From: Halichondria panicea | Taxonomy: Eukaryota; Porifera; Demospongiae; Suberitida; Halichondriidae | Direction of reading: 5' to 3' | Assembly (NCBI RefSeq): GCF_963675165.1 | Contig: NC_087380.1 | Location: forward strand, 2,285,803 to 2,349,802 | DNA length: 64,000 nucleotides | Shown here: positions 51,801 through 64,000 of the stretch, one piece after another | Position numbering within the stretch: position 1 is the first letter of the stretch | How the letters are laid out: each line of letters starts with the position of its first letter | Translations under genes and position numbers: made by a program | The notes under the pieces: generated by a model | What the model saw: only the letters and a program-made list of their open reading frames with translations | Database searches by the model: none | What the model was told of the DNA's origin: nothing

Positions 51801-54800
51801 CAATTGCAGCTGTTTCTCTGGCTATGTCCGAATGACTAACGAATGTGAACTTGGTAAGTAATTATTGCTCCAATTTATTCAACATCAATTTACTGCATGT
51901 AATTCTATACAGCAACATGCACCAACGTCAATCCATGTGACTCTAACACAATGTGTGCTACTACTGAGATTGTTGGAATGTTTCAATGTGTTTGTGCGGT
52001 TGGGGAAATGTGCATGGGCACAACATGTGCTGGAACACAGACTCTCGTGCAAGAATCATCACAGACATGCCAAGGTAATGAGTGTATATATACGTACCCT
52101 TAAAAGTCGATATTATACCAGAAATATGAGGTATTTATGACAATGGCTGTTGATAATGTGTTCTATTGCTTTAGGTTGCACTGACGGTATCTATGGTTAC
52201 AATTGCATGGAGACCTGCAACTGTATGAATGGAGGAACATGTGATCCACAAACAGGCTGTGTGTGTGTGGAGGGAGAGTGGACTGGAACTGAATGCTCAA
52301 TTGGTAAGTGTGTATATATCCTTTTGTATCCGTGCATTCAATGAGTACCTGTATAGTTAGCATGTTGATTCATTTCCGTTGTGTACGTAGATCTATAATT
52401 ATATACTTATTTGCTGTTGTAATTTCCTCTCTTTCATATCTTTTTCTCACCTCTATATATAGAGGTCAATAATTACACTCCTGTCTTCAATGACAATTCG
52501 TTCACCCTAAACGGCCAAATTCGCTGGGATCTACCAGCCGAATCTCTCGTTGCTACGGTGGTTACTATTGACAATGACACCAACCCGAACTCTGGCAGCG
52601 TACAATACAGTTTGACCAAGTCTCAGTACCAAGTCTCATCTGGTTTAGCGGACGGTTTAGAGTATTTTGAGATTCACCCTTCAACTGGTGAAATAACAAA
52701 CACAATGGCTTTAGCGGATGTCTATAGAACACTTGAAATCTCCTCATTTGTCCTGAACATTGTCGCCACAGATCAAGGTGTGGCTCCAAAATCCTCCGAA
52801 ACTACAGCCACTATTACCCCTCTGTCTGTTACCATGCTGCCGGGTAGCATAGCAACAATCAAAGTACAGGAAAACACTCCAATTGGTAGAATCGTATCTG
52901 ATGCCTTCGAATGTACTGAGTTAGGACCATCCAGTGAGCTCCTCACTCTATCAATGAATTCCTTAATTTCTGGACCTTTTGTGATTGACCAGGACACCTC
53001 TAGTCTGGCCGTTGCACGGGATATCGATTATGAGACTATTTCGAATACTCTGTTTAATTTGGCAGTTGTTTGTACGAATCGACGTCAAATTAGTGACACA
53101 CTCGTATTTCAAGTTGAAATTGAAAATGTTGACGATAATCTCTTCATGTTTGATATACCATTATATTCTGTGGAGATCCCGGAGAACACCTTAGATTCTG
53201 TAGTAGTTTTAACCGTGCAAGCGTTTGATTTGGACTCTCCAAATACGAATGTTGTGTACACTTTTATCAATGGCAACGTTCCAGAATTTCACATTTCCAT
53301 GTCCGATGGAGCAATTCGAACCACAAGTGTTGGTTTAGATCGAGAGAGAATGGAGGTGTACAAGTTCAGAGTTGAGGCAAGGTTGGCAACGCCTGGTATC
53401 AATAATGTGAGTGTGGTCACAACCAATGTTACGATAAAACTGACGGATATTAACGACAATGCTCCCTATTTTATCGAGTCTGATGTCTACATTGATGAGT
53501 TGCTTTCACACAGTGCGATTGGTGATATTGTATTAACCATCCTAGCGAGGGATGATGATATCAGTAGCAACGGAGAAATCAAATATGGACTCCAACAAAA
53601 CGATTACTTTGCAATAAATGAAACAACAGGGGTTGTGCATGTGAGCAGTTCACAGTTAATTCCTCGTAGCACGATCAGAATAAGTGTGTACGCTAGTGAT
53701 AACGGAGACATGCCGATGACCTCGAATGGCACGATTATTGTATACGTTCGACCATCCCCAGATAGACTTAGGTTTGATGAAAATCGCTATCTGTTCAACG
53801 TCACTGAGAATAACGCTCGAGGGTTCATAGTGGGTTCAGTTGAGGCGGTCATAGTCGATGTGTTGAACTCCACCTTCAATGAAAGCAGTGAACATCAAGT
53901 TGAGTACAAGATTATCAACGGAACATTTACCTCCATTTTTGTTATAAGTCGACAAAGCGGAGAAATTTTCCTGCTAACGAGTTTGGATTACGAGACAGCA
54001 CAAGAATATGACATCATAGTTAGAGCATCGCTATCTTCACAGGAGAACATTACCAAAGATGTCGTTGTGCGAGTTATGGTTGTAAATCAGAACGATAATG
54101 CTCCGATGTTTTTATCAAGTTTCTATACAACTACCGTAGAAGAATTGGCCCCAGCTGGTACTACACTACTCCAAGTTTCGGCAATTGATATTGACGATAT
54201 AGACTCGGTAAATATCACCTATCGCCTTGATGGATCACCTGATACTAACAACTTCAACATAGATGAGTTTGGTACAGTGAGTGCGAGATACGTACTAACC
54301 AATATACGTGACTACCGTTTCAACGTGATTGCTTCCGATGGAGAACTAGAATCAGAAGCTGTTATCTTCATCTCTGTAACTCGAGCAACTTCCGTCAGTC
54401 TTACGTTCACAAAAGAGAAATACATATTCAATATATCGGAAAATGTACCACCTGGGTCTTACATTGGCAGTGTAGCCGCTCTGACAAATGGAAGCATTCC
54501 GTCGGACGAATTCCGTCACCTTGGTTTCAGAATATTCAGTCCTGATACGCCATCGATGAACGATAGTAATTCCACTGGCTCATTTTTCCATATTGACAGT
54601 ATTTCAGGCGATATTTCAACTTTTTCCGTTGCAGAATTTGATGCAGAGAGCCAGCGGGTGTTTATATTCTACGTGGAAGTTTTCAATATTGACAATGACG
54701 TGATAGTTTATGATGCGGCCGCTGTTGAGGTACAGCTGGCTGATGTGAATGATAATAGACCCGTCTTCTCTCAATCGCTCTATACTAAAGTCATAAACAC

Positions 54801-57800
54801 CACTCAGCCTATAAACTCGGTAATTCTGACAGTCTCGGCCGTCGATAGAGATGCTGAAGCTATCAACAGTGAGGTAGAGTACAGTATTATATCAGGCCCG
54901 TTAGGTTTTGCTCTACAAGCTTCCACTGGCGATCTCTCAGTAACTAACAGTACACTAATACCGGGAGAGTACTACCTAACCATAGTCGGCAGTGATAGAG
55001 GCTTCCCTATATTGAACAGTTCTGCTACTGTTTTCATAGCTATACTGCCAGCTGTTCCAACTAGGATCGAATTTAATGAGACTTTGTACTCTTTTAGTAT
55101 CTCTGAAAGTGCTGAGCTAGGCGCACTCGTTGGTGTAGTTCGAGCATTCGATTCCAACCCTAACACCACATCAACACTTGAGAGTATCGTGTATTCGACT
55201 CCTAATGTAACGAGGTGCTTCACGCTTGATCTATTAGACGGTGAAATTCGTGTGTCTTGTGGACTTGATAGAGAAACGGTACAACAGTTTGAGCTGCAAA
55301 TTGTAGCTAGTATTTCAAGTCCAAATGGTGATGTAATCGGATACTCTAAAGTCATTATTAACATCCTGGATATAAACGATAAAAAACCGGTTTTTTTACT
55401 CGATGTCTACGCTACTGTAATCAACGATAACCATGGTAACAATACAGTATTACAAGTGACCGCTTCTGACGCTGACAGTGGAAGCAATGCAGCTATTGAA
55501 TACAGTTTGACTGACCCTGAGGGCGTATTGGTAAATGCTACTGAGTATTTCAAAATAAACAACTCTACTGGCATTATAACACTGTCTGATTTAACCGTTC
55601 CTATTGGTGATTACAGAGTGATTGCTGTGGCAACTGATCTTGGTATGTTTGTGCGTATGTCATCTACAGCTGTTGTTCTAATCTGCGTCACACGATCTCA
55701 ACCAGGTCAGATTGTTTTTCGAGCGACAATCTTCAGCATTAGCGAGAATCTACCTGGTGGAGCTTCAGTTGGAACTGTTCTTCTCAGCTCTGGTATTCAA
55801 GACATTGTACCCTCAGAATTCCCCAACAATCTTCAGTTTAGATTAGTTGACAATAACTATTTCAGAATTGACTCAATATCAGGAGAAATTTTCACCACTC
55901 AACCTCTCGATCGCGAAACAGTTTCTAGCCATGTACTCTTCATTGTAGCTGACTTCACTGCATTTAGTATTAGTGCTGCAGATTCGATAGTAATTCGGGT
56001 GACAGACGAAAACGATGTGACACCAGTATTCAACCCAATCCAGTACTCGACTATAATTGATGATAATGCGACCATGGATTATGTCGTAATTAGCATGATT
56101 ACTACTAGAGACACTGATGAAGGTGACAATTCTCGAGTTACATTCTCTATCGAAGGAGCCGGTGATGATTTCCCGTTTGGTGTAGTCTCCGTTCAATTCA
56201 GCCCACCAATCACCAGGGGACAGATCATCGTCTCAAATGTCTCAAACTTGATTCCGAAAACATACCAGTTCCAAATACTAGGTACGGATAACGGGAATCC
56301 AGCTCTTAATCAAACTGCTGATGTAACCATAATTGTGGAGCATGCATTACCAGAAATAATTTTCTTCCCCACACCATTATATGTATTCAATTTCACTGAG
56401 AATATGCCGCTGGGTACTTTTGTTGGAAATATATCAGTAATGCAAGTAACACCTGCACTAGATGAGTTAGATTACGAAATCACCAGTGGGAATTCTGGTT
56501 TCTTTCACCTTAATCCAAGTACAGGAACACTAACTACTGCACGATCAATCGATCGAGAAGCAAATTCAACTTTCACAATTTTGGTGCGAGCAATTTTATT
56601 CGGCGCTTCTCAACTTGTGCCGGCTGAAACAATGATAACAGTGAACGTTCTGGACGTTAATGACGAGAGGCCTATCTTTACTAATGGCGGGAGCTACTCC
56701 AGGACAATCTTCACCGATGAAGTGAGCACTACAGCTAGTATTATCAGTGTACTCGCAACAGATGAAGACGAAGGAAGTAATGCCGAGATACAGTATAGTA
56801 TCACCGACGGAAACGATTTGGGACTGTTCAGAATTGAGGAAACTGGAGACATATTTCCTACGACAGCTCCTCTTAATGCATCGACATTCCAATTATCTGT
56901 GACAGCTGAAGATATGGGGGACAATGTGTTGAGTAGCACGGCCACTGTGATTATTGTGATTCAAAATGCCATACCTGCTAACATCAGTTTCCTTCAACCT
57001 AGTGGATACCAATTTAGTGTTAATGAGAACTCGGACTTCCTTTTAGTAATTGGTCAAGTTGGTGTAGAGGCTATACAACCTGAAAACCTGCAAACTTTCT
57101 TAGAATTCTCTGTAGTTTCTAACATATTCTCAATCGATAGACTTGGAAATATTAAATCAAATGGTGTGTTAGATTTTGAAGTTGCTCATAACTACACACT
57201 CAATATAACTACCACTCTGGACATTCCAATAGAACGATTCACACCAAAAGTCACTCTCACCACAACTGTACAAGTGATTATATTCGTGGTTGATTTGAAC
57301 GACAACGATCCAGTATTCGACAACTTTCCCTACAATCTAGAACAATTTGAGGAAAGACCAACTGAAGAACTTGTTGCCACTATAAGAGCCACAGATGCTG
57401 ACTCAGGGTCAAACCAGCAGCTAGTGTACACTTTGCTAAACAGCGACCCTTCCATCACAAACAGTTTCAGAGTTGACGCTAGCAATGGAGAATTATTTGC
57501 AGCAGCTGGTATAGACAGAGAGGTGCAAGAAACGTACTTCCTACTGATCAGAGTATGTGATATGGGCAGCTCTCCAAATTGTATTACGGAAATTATCAAC
57601 TTTATGTTACTGGATATCAATGATAATATTCCTCAACTCACTTCTGGTACTACATACGAAGTACGTGAGAGATTGCCTGCTGGAACTTCTGTATTTACTC
57701 TTACTGCTTCAGATCCAGACGCTGGTAGCAACGGAGTTAATAGTTTGAGATATCTACTACCCAACACAAATCTTATCGGATCTTCTGGAATAATCTATGG

Positions 57801-60800
57801 TACGAGAGGTGGTGGTGTGTTCACTATTGACGAACAAACTGGTGTCGTTTCTCTTATAGTCGAGCTGGATTATGAAACTGAAAGGTATTATACCACAATT
57901 ATCAGAGTGCGAGACAGGTGGTTTAATACTGATACAAAAGATGGTAGCCAAAGATCAGATACGGGCATTCAAATTAATGTGATTAATGAACCTGATAACG
58001 ACCCTCAATTCTCGCTACCCACTGGCCAAGACATGTACCAGGTCACTCTAAATCCAATGCTTAGTAGTGGACTCACAATACATGAAGTGGAAGCCACAGA
58101 TGCAGACCCTGAGGACCAACTTAGCTATGAGATCGACTTCATCATGGAAGAGGGTAACAGTGGAATACAACCTCTGTTTGTGATTGACGGAGCTACTGGA
58201 CGAGTATACTTGGAGGGTGATCAAGTATTCACTCCGGAGGCACGATTCACATTTAGAATTATCGTGTATGACAACAGTCAGTTTAATTTGACGGATAGTG
58301 TATTTTTGCTTGTCGAGATTCTACCAGAACAGTTGCAATTCGAACAGCCTTCCTACACAGTGGACATCAGTGAAGGAGTTGGAATTGGATCTGAACTAAC
58401 TCGTTTGTTTATTCAACAACTGTCAGTATCTTCGAGCATTACCTATGTGTTAGAGGTCAACAGCCCGAGTAATGAAGGGGATGTGTTCACCTTACCCGGA
58501 GGCAGTAGCCCTCAGGCTGTAATTTCACTTGCAAATGGCGAAGGATTAGATCGAGAAAATATTAACGAGTATAGAATGACAATTACAGCTCAAAGAACAG
58601 TTCCGACTCTACAGACAGCCGTCACTACCTTGGTGATTAATGTTCTAGATATAAACGATAACACACCAACGTTTATTGACGGGGCAAACCCTGTAATTAA
58701 CGTTGACGAGGAGACGCTCTCTCACACACAAGTCAGCAAAATCAATGTCACTGATCGTGATATCGGAGAAAATAGTCGTATCCAGTACACAGTCGATAAC
58801 CCTCCTCTGGGGTTCCCATTTTCCCTCGACCCAAATACTGGGATACTCACTGTCATAGGAGATATTGATTATGAGGAGGTGCAATCTTTCGAGATGACAG
58901 TTACAGCTCGAGATTCTGCTGCTGCTTCTACTTTCCTTTCGAGCTCTCAAACGTACTCAATTCGAATTAACAACATCAATGACAATATTCCTAAGTTTTC
59001 AGCTGTAGCCTATTTTGGAGAGATGTCTTCAGAAGCGATGAGGGGGGATATCGTGCACCATATCATACTGACTGTCACTGATGATGATGATGTGAACAAC
59101 GAGCAAGATTTTAATTTCGCGATTACTTTCAGTGATCAGTCCTCTGCAGATGCCAGTCTAGCAGGATATGTATTGCAGGTCATAGAAGACCCTCCGTATC
59201 GAATTCGCATAATGAACATTCCAGAAAATACTGGCGCAGGACCAAAACTTCTTTCTCTTCGGCTTAGTGTGAGCGATGGCGATCATTCAACTACTATTCC
59301 TCTTTATATCTATGTGTTTGTTAGTGATAACCTGGTTACCTTCAACCTAAGAGGAGTGGGTAAAGAAGAGTTTGAGTCTTGTGTAAATAATTTAACCTCG
59401 TTATGCAATTTCCTGGACGTGCTCGGAATAGTTGTAAAAGCACAACTCTCAGCAAGCAATGGAGTGTTCTTCTCCAATCACTCTTTGGTTGCCAGTAACA
59501 CAGACACAGACACGAACACGTAAGTACAGTAATAAGGTTGACCTATATATATAATTATAACTAACTGAGCCAAAAATTCTATTCTTGGCCTATGTTTTGG
59601 TAATCATGTTAGAAAGAAATGTTTTCCATTCATCACTGTAAATCAAATTTTGAAATCCTTTCTTTGTGGTACGATACTTATTAACTGGTCATTCACTCTA
59701 TATCTATATAGGATTACACTGGAAGTGTACGGATGGTACGGCTCTGAATACAACACAGCTAGAGACAACAATGGAGAACTGAGCAGCTCAACTACTCCAA
59801 ACATCGTTTATGTTTCTTACTCCAGCAATGTTGCAGCTTTCACAGCTGCTTCCAGTAGTGACCAATTCCTACCATTCTCATTTGGAGTGGAAGTTGATGA
59901 GCCCACTGTGGCTCCACCTCCTGAAGAACTGGACCAGGTTATACTGATAGCAGTAGTGGTGTGTGGTGTGGTGGTGGCTGGCCTGTGTATTGTGCTCACC
60001 ATTGTTCTGGTGTGTGTGCTCAAGCTGAGGAAAAGGAATGAGCCTAGACCCAAAAGGTTCGTGCCAGCCACATGTGGTATTACGGGTCAAATGTTCCATG
60101 CATGCATGTGCAAGACCTGGCAAACATGTCCTATTTTGGTATTCTTGTGTTTACTTACACACTTGCACATGTGTATAAAATTCCAACATTGTGCATGCTA
60201 ACCAAATGCGTATATTTTATTATACTGCAACCCTCTCCCACCACAGACAAAGAAAGCCAAGTGATCTGTATCTCCGTAAGAGGAAAGAGCCTCGCTCGAG
60301 ACGCCAGAAGAGTAGGCGTGGTTCCTATGAGGACCTGGCGCTCACTCCGAGGGGAGGGAGTGACTTGGCCTATGAGACCATGTACGATGATGATGACATA
60401 TTAGACTCCGAACAGACAATGCCGTGGTTCGACCCCAAATACCTGGCCACAGATGAGGTATACCCTGCAGACATTTATGGAAAGTGTGGTGTTTTTGGCA
60501 TCTAACCATATATAAATAATTAGCTATATCATACGGCTTGAGTTCACATGATACAAATTACTGTTTGGCATGCACTATAATTATACTATATAATAATTAT
60601 AGCTATAGGCCTAAAGTGAATTTCCAGAAGTGCATGGAATTTTAGAAATACTGTTTATAGCCGTGTGTTTCAACAGCCATTGCATGACTTGCACTGCATG
60701 CAGCAGCGCTATGATGGTGATACTGAGCAGAGCCGACGAAAGACCAATGTCAGGGCAACGGTGGATGGCAATGCTCGACGACAGAGTCGACGCTACTCGT

Positions 60801-61224
60801 CTGATGAATCAGCTGCTCAGGAGTCGTCAGCCGATGTGGAGACTTACCTAGACCAGTACAAGAACTCAACTCCAATCAGGCCTGGTGAGTCCATGTACAG
60901 GATTATACCCAAAAACACTAGTAAAATCAACCAAAATAGAAACATACATTACAAAAATGGTGTGTGTTGGATAATTCTCTGTTTAGCTATTATTGTAGGC
61001 TTGCAGTATTTAGCATTAATTTTGAGTGCCCTTGACTATAGTGTGTCCAATTAGAGAAAATATACGCTTACCATAAATTAAAACCCACCAACCACACCCA
61101 CCCACCCACCCACACAGGTCAGAATATGGGGGAGTTTGACATGTTTGCCAGCCCTCGTGAGGACGACCGACCGCTCAGACCCTCTCTGGGAGAGTACAAC
61201 TGGGAGGGACAGCAACGGCAGTAA
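45830..61224 (+). CDS. Giant adhesion receptor: NIDO-AMOP-VWD-EGF-cadherin
   Basis: Type I membrane protein of roughly 3,900 residues. Exons: signal peptide 45830-45896; 46104-46690; 46749-47075; 47228-47906; 48004-48606; 48757-48999; 50260-50384; 50582-51020; EGF 51232-51357, 51734-51853, 51913-52074, 52175-52303; cadherin 52463-59519; TM 59712-60056; tail 60247-60457, 60677-60884, 61118-61224. All phases join without a stop. The start ATG precedes a hydrophobic leader (HLHMILLLVSSLLLFQQ). The first third matches the MUC4/SUSD2-type NIDO-AMOP-VWD series, and the rest is a cadherin. Expected role: calcium-dependent cell adhesion at the cell surface. I know no named gene with this combination, and no laminin-G or EGF block follows the cadherin repeats as in FAT-type proteins. 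A polyadenylation signal aataaa stands at 61430-61435. Confidence 0.87.
46104..48999 (+). other. NIDO-AMOP-VWD cassette
   Basis: An acidic, Ser/Gly-rich spacer opens the second exon. NIDO follows, with YHSLYVSSNGLVSFNQPYLS, then TPIIAPFWTDLDFR and WMTVITWNEATPYYW. AMOP has ETHFSGLPSCPCTRQQAR, then IECCYD, GPNAGGSYLLYNPLF, RLPYQRCCENSDRCDLFY and YRPSDDCSNYEPP. VWD opens FGDPHFQSIDNRNFTFNG and includes NQTRGLLGVFNGDGSDDF; after it comes WHLGEEESLFSYG. In MUC4-like proteins this series is extracellular and often cleaved at a GDPH site; the GDPH is present here at about 48021-48032. Confidence 0.87.
49000..50259. other. Large intron of the cadherin gene
   Basis: 1.26 kb, the longest intron of this gene. 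It contains the MITE at 49619-50056; the remainder (49000-49618 and 50057-50259) shows no exon or element end. Confidence 0.45.
49619..50056. mobile_element. MITE, CCGTATAGCGGGT family, enlarged copy
   Basis: Starts taccgtatagcgggtataat and ends atatacccgctatatggta, with inner gttcgcggttttcgcgga and tccgcgaaaattta arms. At 438 bp it is about twice the size of the other copies and carries extra internal sequence. The 116-codon frame inside it has no domain resemblance and is not counted as a gene. Confidence 0.8.
50582..52303 (+). other. EGF-type region between VWD and cadherin repeats
   Basis: The 50582-51020 exon ends in a cysteine-rich EGF-like unit (GCGFDVCPDYAVCMND). Then come two calcium-binding EGFs (DLDECNS...CSQVCVNTEGSYTCDC and DVNECFE...[16 protein letters not shown]), an atypical unit (NVNPCDSNTMCATTE) and an EMI/laminin-like EGF (GCTDGIYGYNCMETCNC). 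Single-module exons with phase-1 borders. Confidence 0.8.
52463..59519 (+). other. About 20 cadherin repeats in one exon
   Basis: 7057 bp without an intron, 2352 codons. Repeats are recognised by xxEN/ExL strand starts, FxIDxxTGxI, LDREt or LDYEt, and inter-repeat linkers. Canonical calcium-type linkers include LTDINDNAPYF, VVNQNDNAPMF, LADVNDNRPVF, ILDINDKKPVF, VTDENDVTPVF, VLDVNDERPIF, VVDLNDNDPVF, LLDINDNIPQL, VLDINDNTPTF and INNINDNIPKF. Between them stand linkers lacking DxND, such as VRPSPDRLRF, TRATSVSLTF, LPAVPTRIEF, TRSQPGQIVF, EHALPEIIFF and QNAIPANISF. The protein ends with a non-cadherin stretch before the membrane. Confidence 0.9.
59712..61224 (+). other. Membrane segment and cytoplasmic tail of the cadherin
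   Basis: Membrane helix QVILIAVVVCGVVVAGLCIV continues LTIVLVCVLK, then a basic stop (KLRKRNEPRPKR). The tail is spread over four exons: a very basic stretch, then SYEDLALTP, AYETMYDDDD, a central Arg/Ser-rich part with RRYSSDES, and an end FDMFASPREDDRPLRPSLGE before GQQRQ. YETM fits the YxxM consensus for PI3K-type SH2 domains, if phosphorylated. I see no classical beta-catenin or p120 binding motif. Confidence 0.75.
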
Positions 61225-61575
61225 CACATTCAGATGAACACTCTCTTTTCTATGACACTACATGTAAAATATAGTTTGCTGTGTATATATAATTATGTAT
61301 TATTATATGATTTCAATCTCTTCTGTGAATTGTTAAATTTTTGTCCACAATAATGTTAAATATTGAGAAATTGTTTGGTAAAAACCGGTAAACATCACCC
61401 ACATACAAACAACGTATTTCCTTCACAATAATAAATTTATATCACTCAACAAATGTAAACACCTAAACAAGTCTTAATTGGTGTATATAATCTATAATAA
61501 TAATACTCCAGAAATGTGTAACAAAATTGTTCCTAAATTGAGTCATATGAATGTCACATGACGTCGTCTGTGTGA
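61225..61575. other. Convergent intergenic spacer
   Basis: 350 bp shared by the 3' UTRs of the cadherin gene (plus) and calreticulin (minus). It includes aataaa on the plus strand at 61430-61435; no clear minus-strand signal was found. Nothing else seen. Confidence 0.5.
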
Positions 61576-63861
<2,286 letters not shown>

Positions 63862-64000
63862 CTGCACGGGAAGGAGGCAACAAAGGTAAAGAGAGTAGAG
63901 TTAATTAAAGCAAAAACCCAAGACATAAAGTACAATGGATGGCATGCACTTGAATCTGAATCAAAATCATGCTTTATCTACACATCTACACCATGTACTA
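63862..64000 (-). other. Calreticulin intron, running off the window
   Basis: The acceptor of the 63861 exon (tgcag on the minus strand) is preceded by a pyrimidine-rich stretch. No further exon is seen before the window end. Confidence 0.5.

Overview
The window is eukaryotic and almost certainly metazoan. Genes are split by many short GT-AG introns. The encoded modules are animal ones: Sushi/CCP, Ig, calcium-binding EGF, cadherin, NIDO/AMOP/VWD, tandem tyrosine-phosphatase domains, SH2, and calreticulin ending in KDEL. The mix of very large multi-domain receptors in tandem, compact introns and LINE, Ty3/gypsy-type and MITE insertions points to an early-branching marine invertebrate. A sponge (demosponge) is my best guess. 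This is inferred from domain content only and was not tested by a search.

Layout. (1) Positions 1-45501 hold three head-to-tail paralogous genes for receptor-type protein tyrosine phosphatases (RPTPs). Gene 1 (24-6486) is cut at its 5' end by the window edge: CCP x3, Ig x4, membrane segment, two PTP domains. It carries a one-base frameshift in the juxtamembrane exon. Gene 2 (10270-34321) is the giant: signal peptide, double-cysteine Ig-like domains, a five-fold EGF-EGF-CCP array, further CCPs, Ig x4, membrane segment, PTP x2. Gene 3 (37086-45501) is compact: signal peptide, Ig-like, CCP x9, Ig-like, CCP x3, membrane segment, PTP x2. It has lost the four membrane-proximal Ig exons, and a scrap of the first one is still visible. 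The first PTP domain is intact in all three genes; the second has lost its general acid. Genes 1 and 2 are each followed by decayed exons of an SH2-domain gene, so the duplicated unit was RPTP plus SH2 gene.

(2) Mobile DNA fills several introns and spacers. A complete LTR retrotransposon (21765-26818) has identical-looking 278-bp LTRs, a 5-bp target duplication and an intact 1472-residue polyprotein in which integrase precedes reverse transcriptase. One LINE (14703-16862) is inserted in an older LINE (about 14560-17440). A second truncated LINE copy (35931-36562) is itself split by a MITE. Several families of short inverted-repeat elements are present, one with a paralogous empty site.

(3) Positions 45830-61224 encode one very large adhesion receptor: a MUC4-like NIDO-AMOP-VWD cassette, EGF domains, about 20 cadherin repeats in a single 7-kb exon, a membrane segment and a tyrosine-containing tail.

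(4) The 3' part of calreticulin lies convergently on the minus strand (61576-63861) and runs off the window end. One of its introns holds about 93 TG repeats.

The three RPTPs look like a family whose ectodomain is rebuilt by duplication, deletion and shuffling of symmetrical phase-1 exons while the cytoplasmic catalytic part stays nearly constant. The neighbouring cadherin is another adhesion receptor. A role in cell recognition or allorecognition is an inference, not shown by the sequence.
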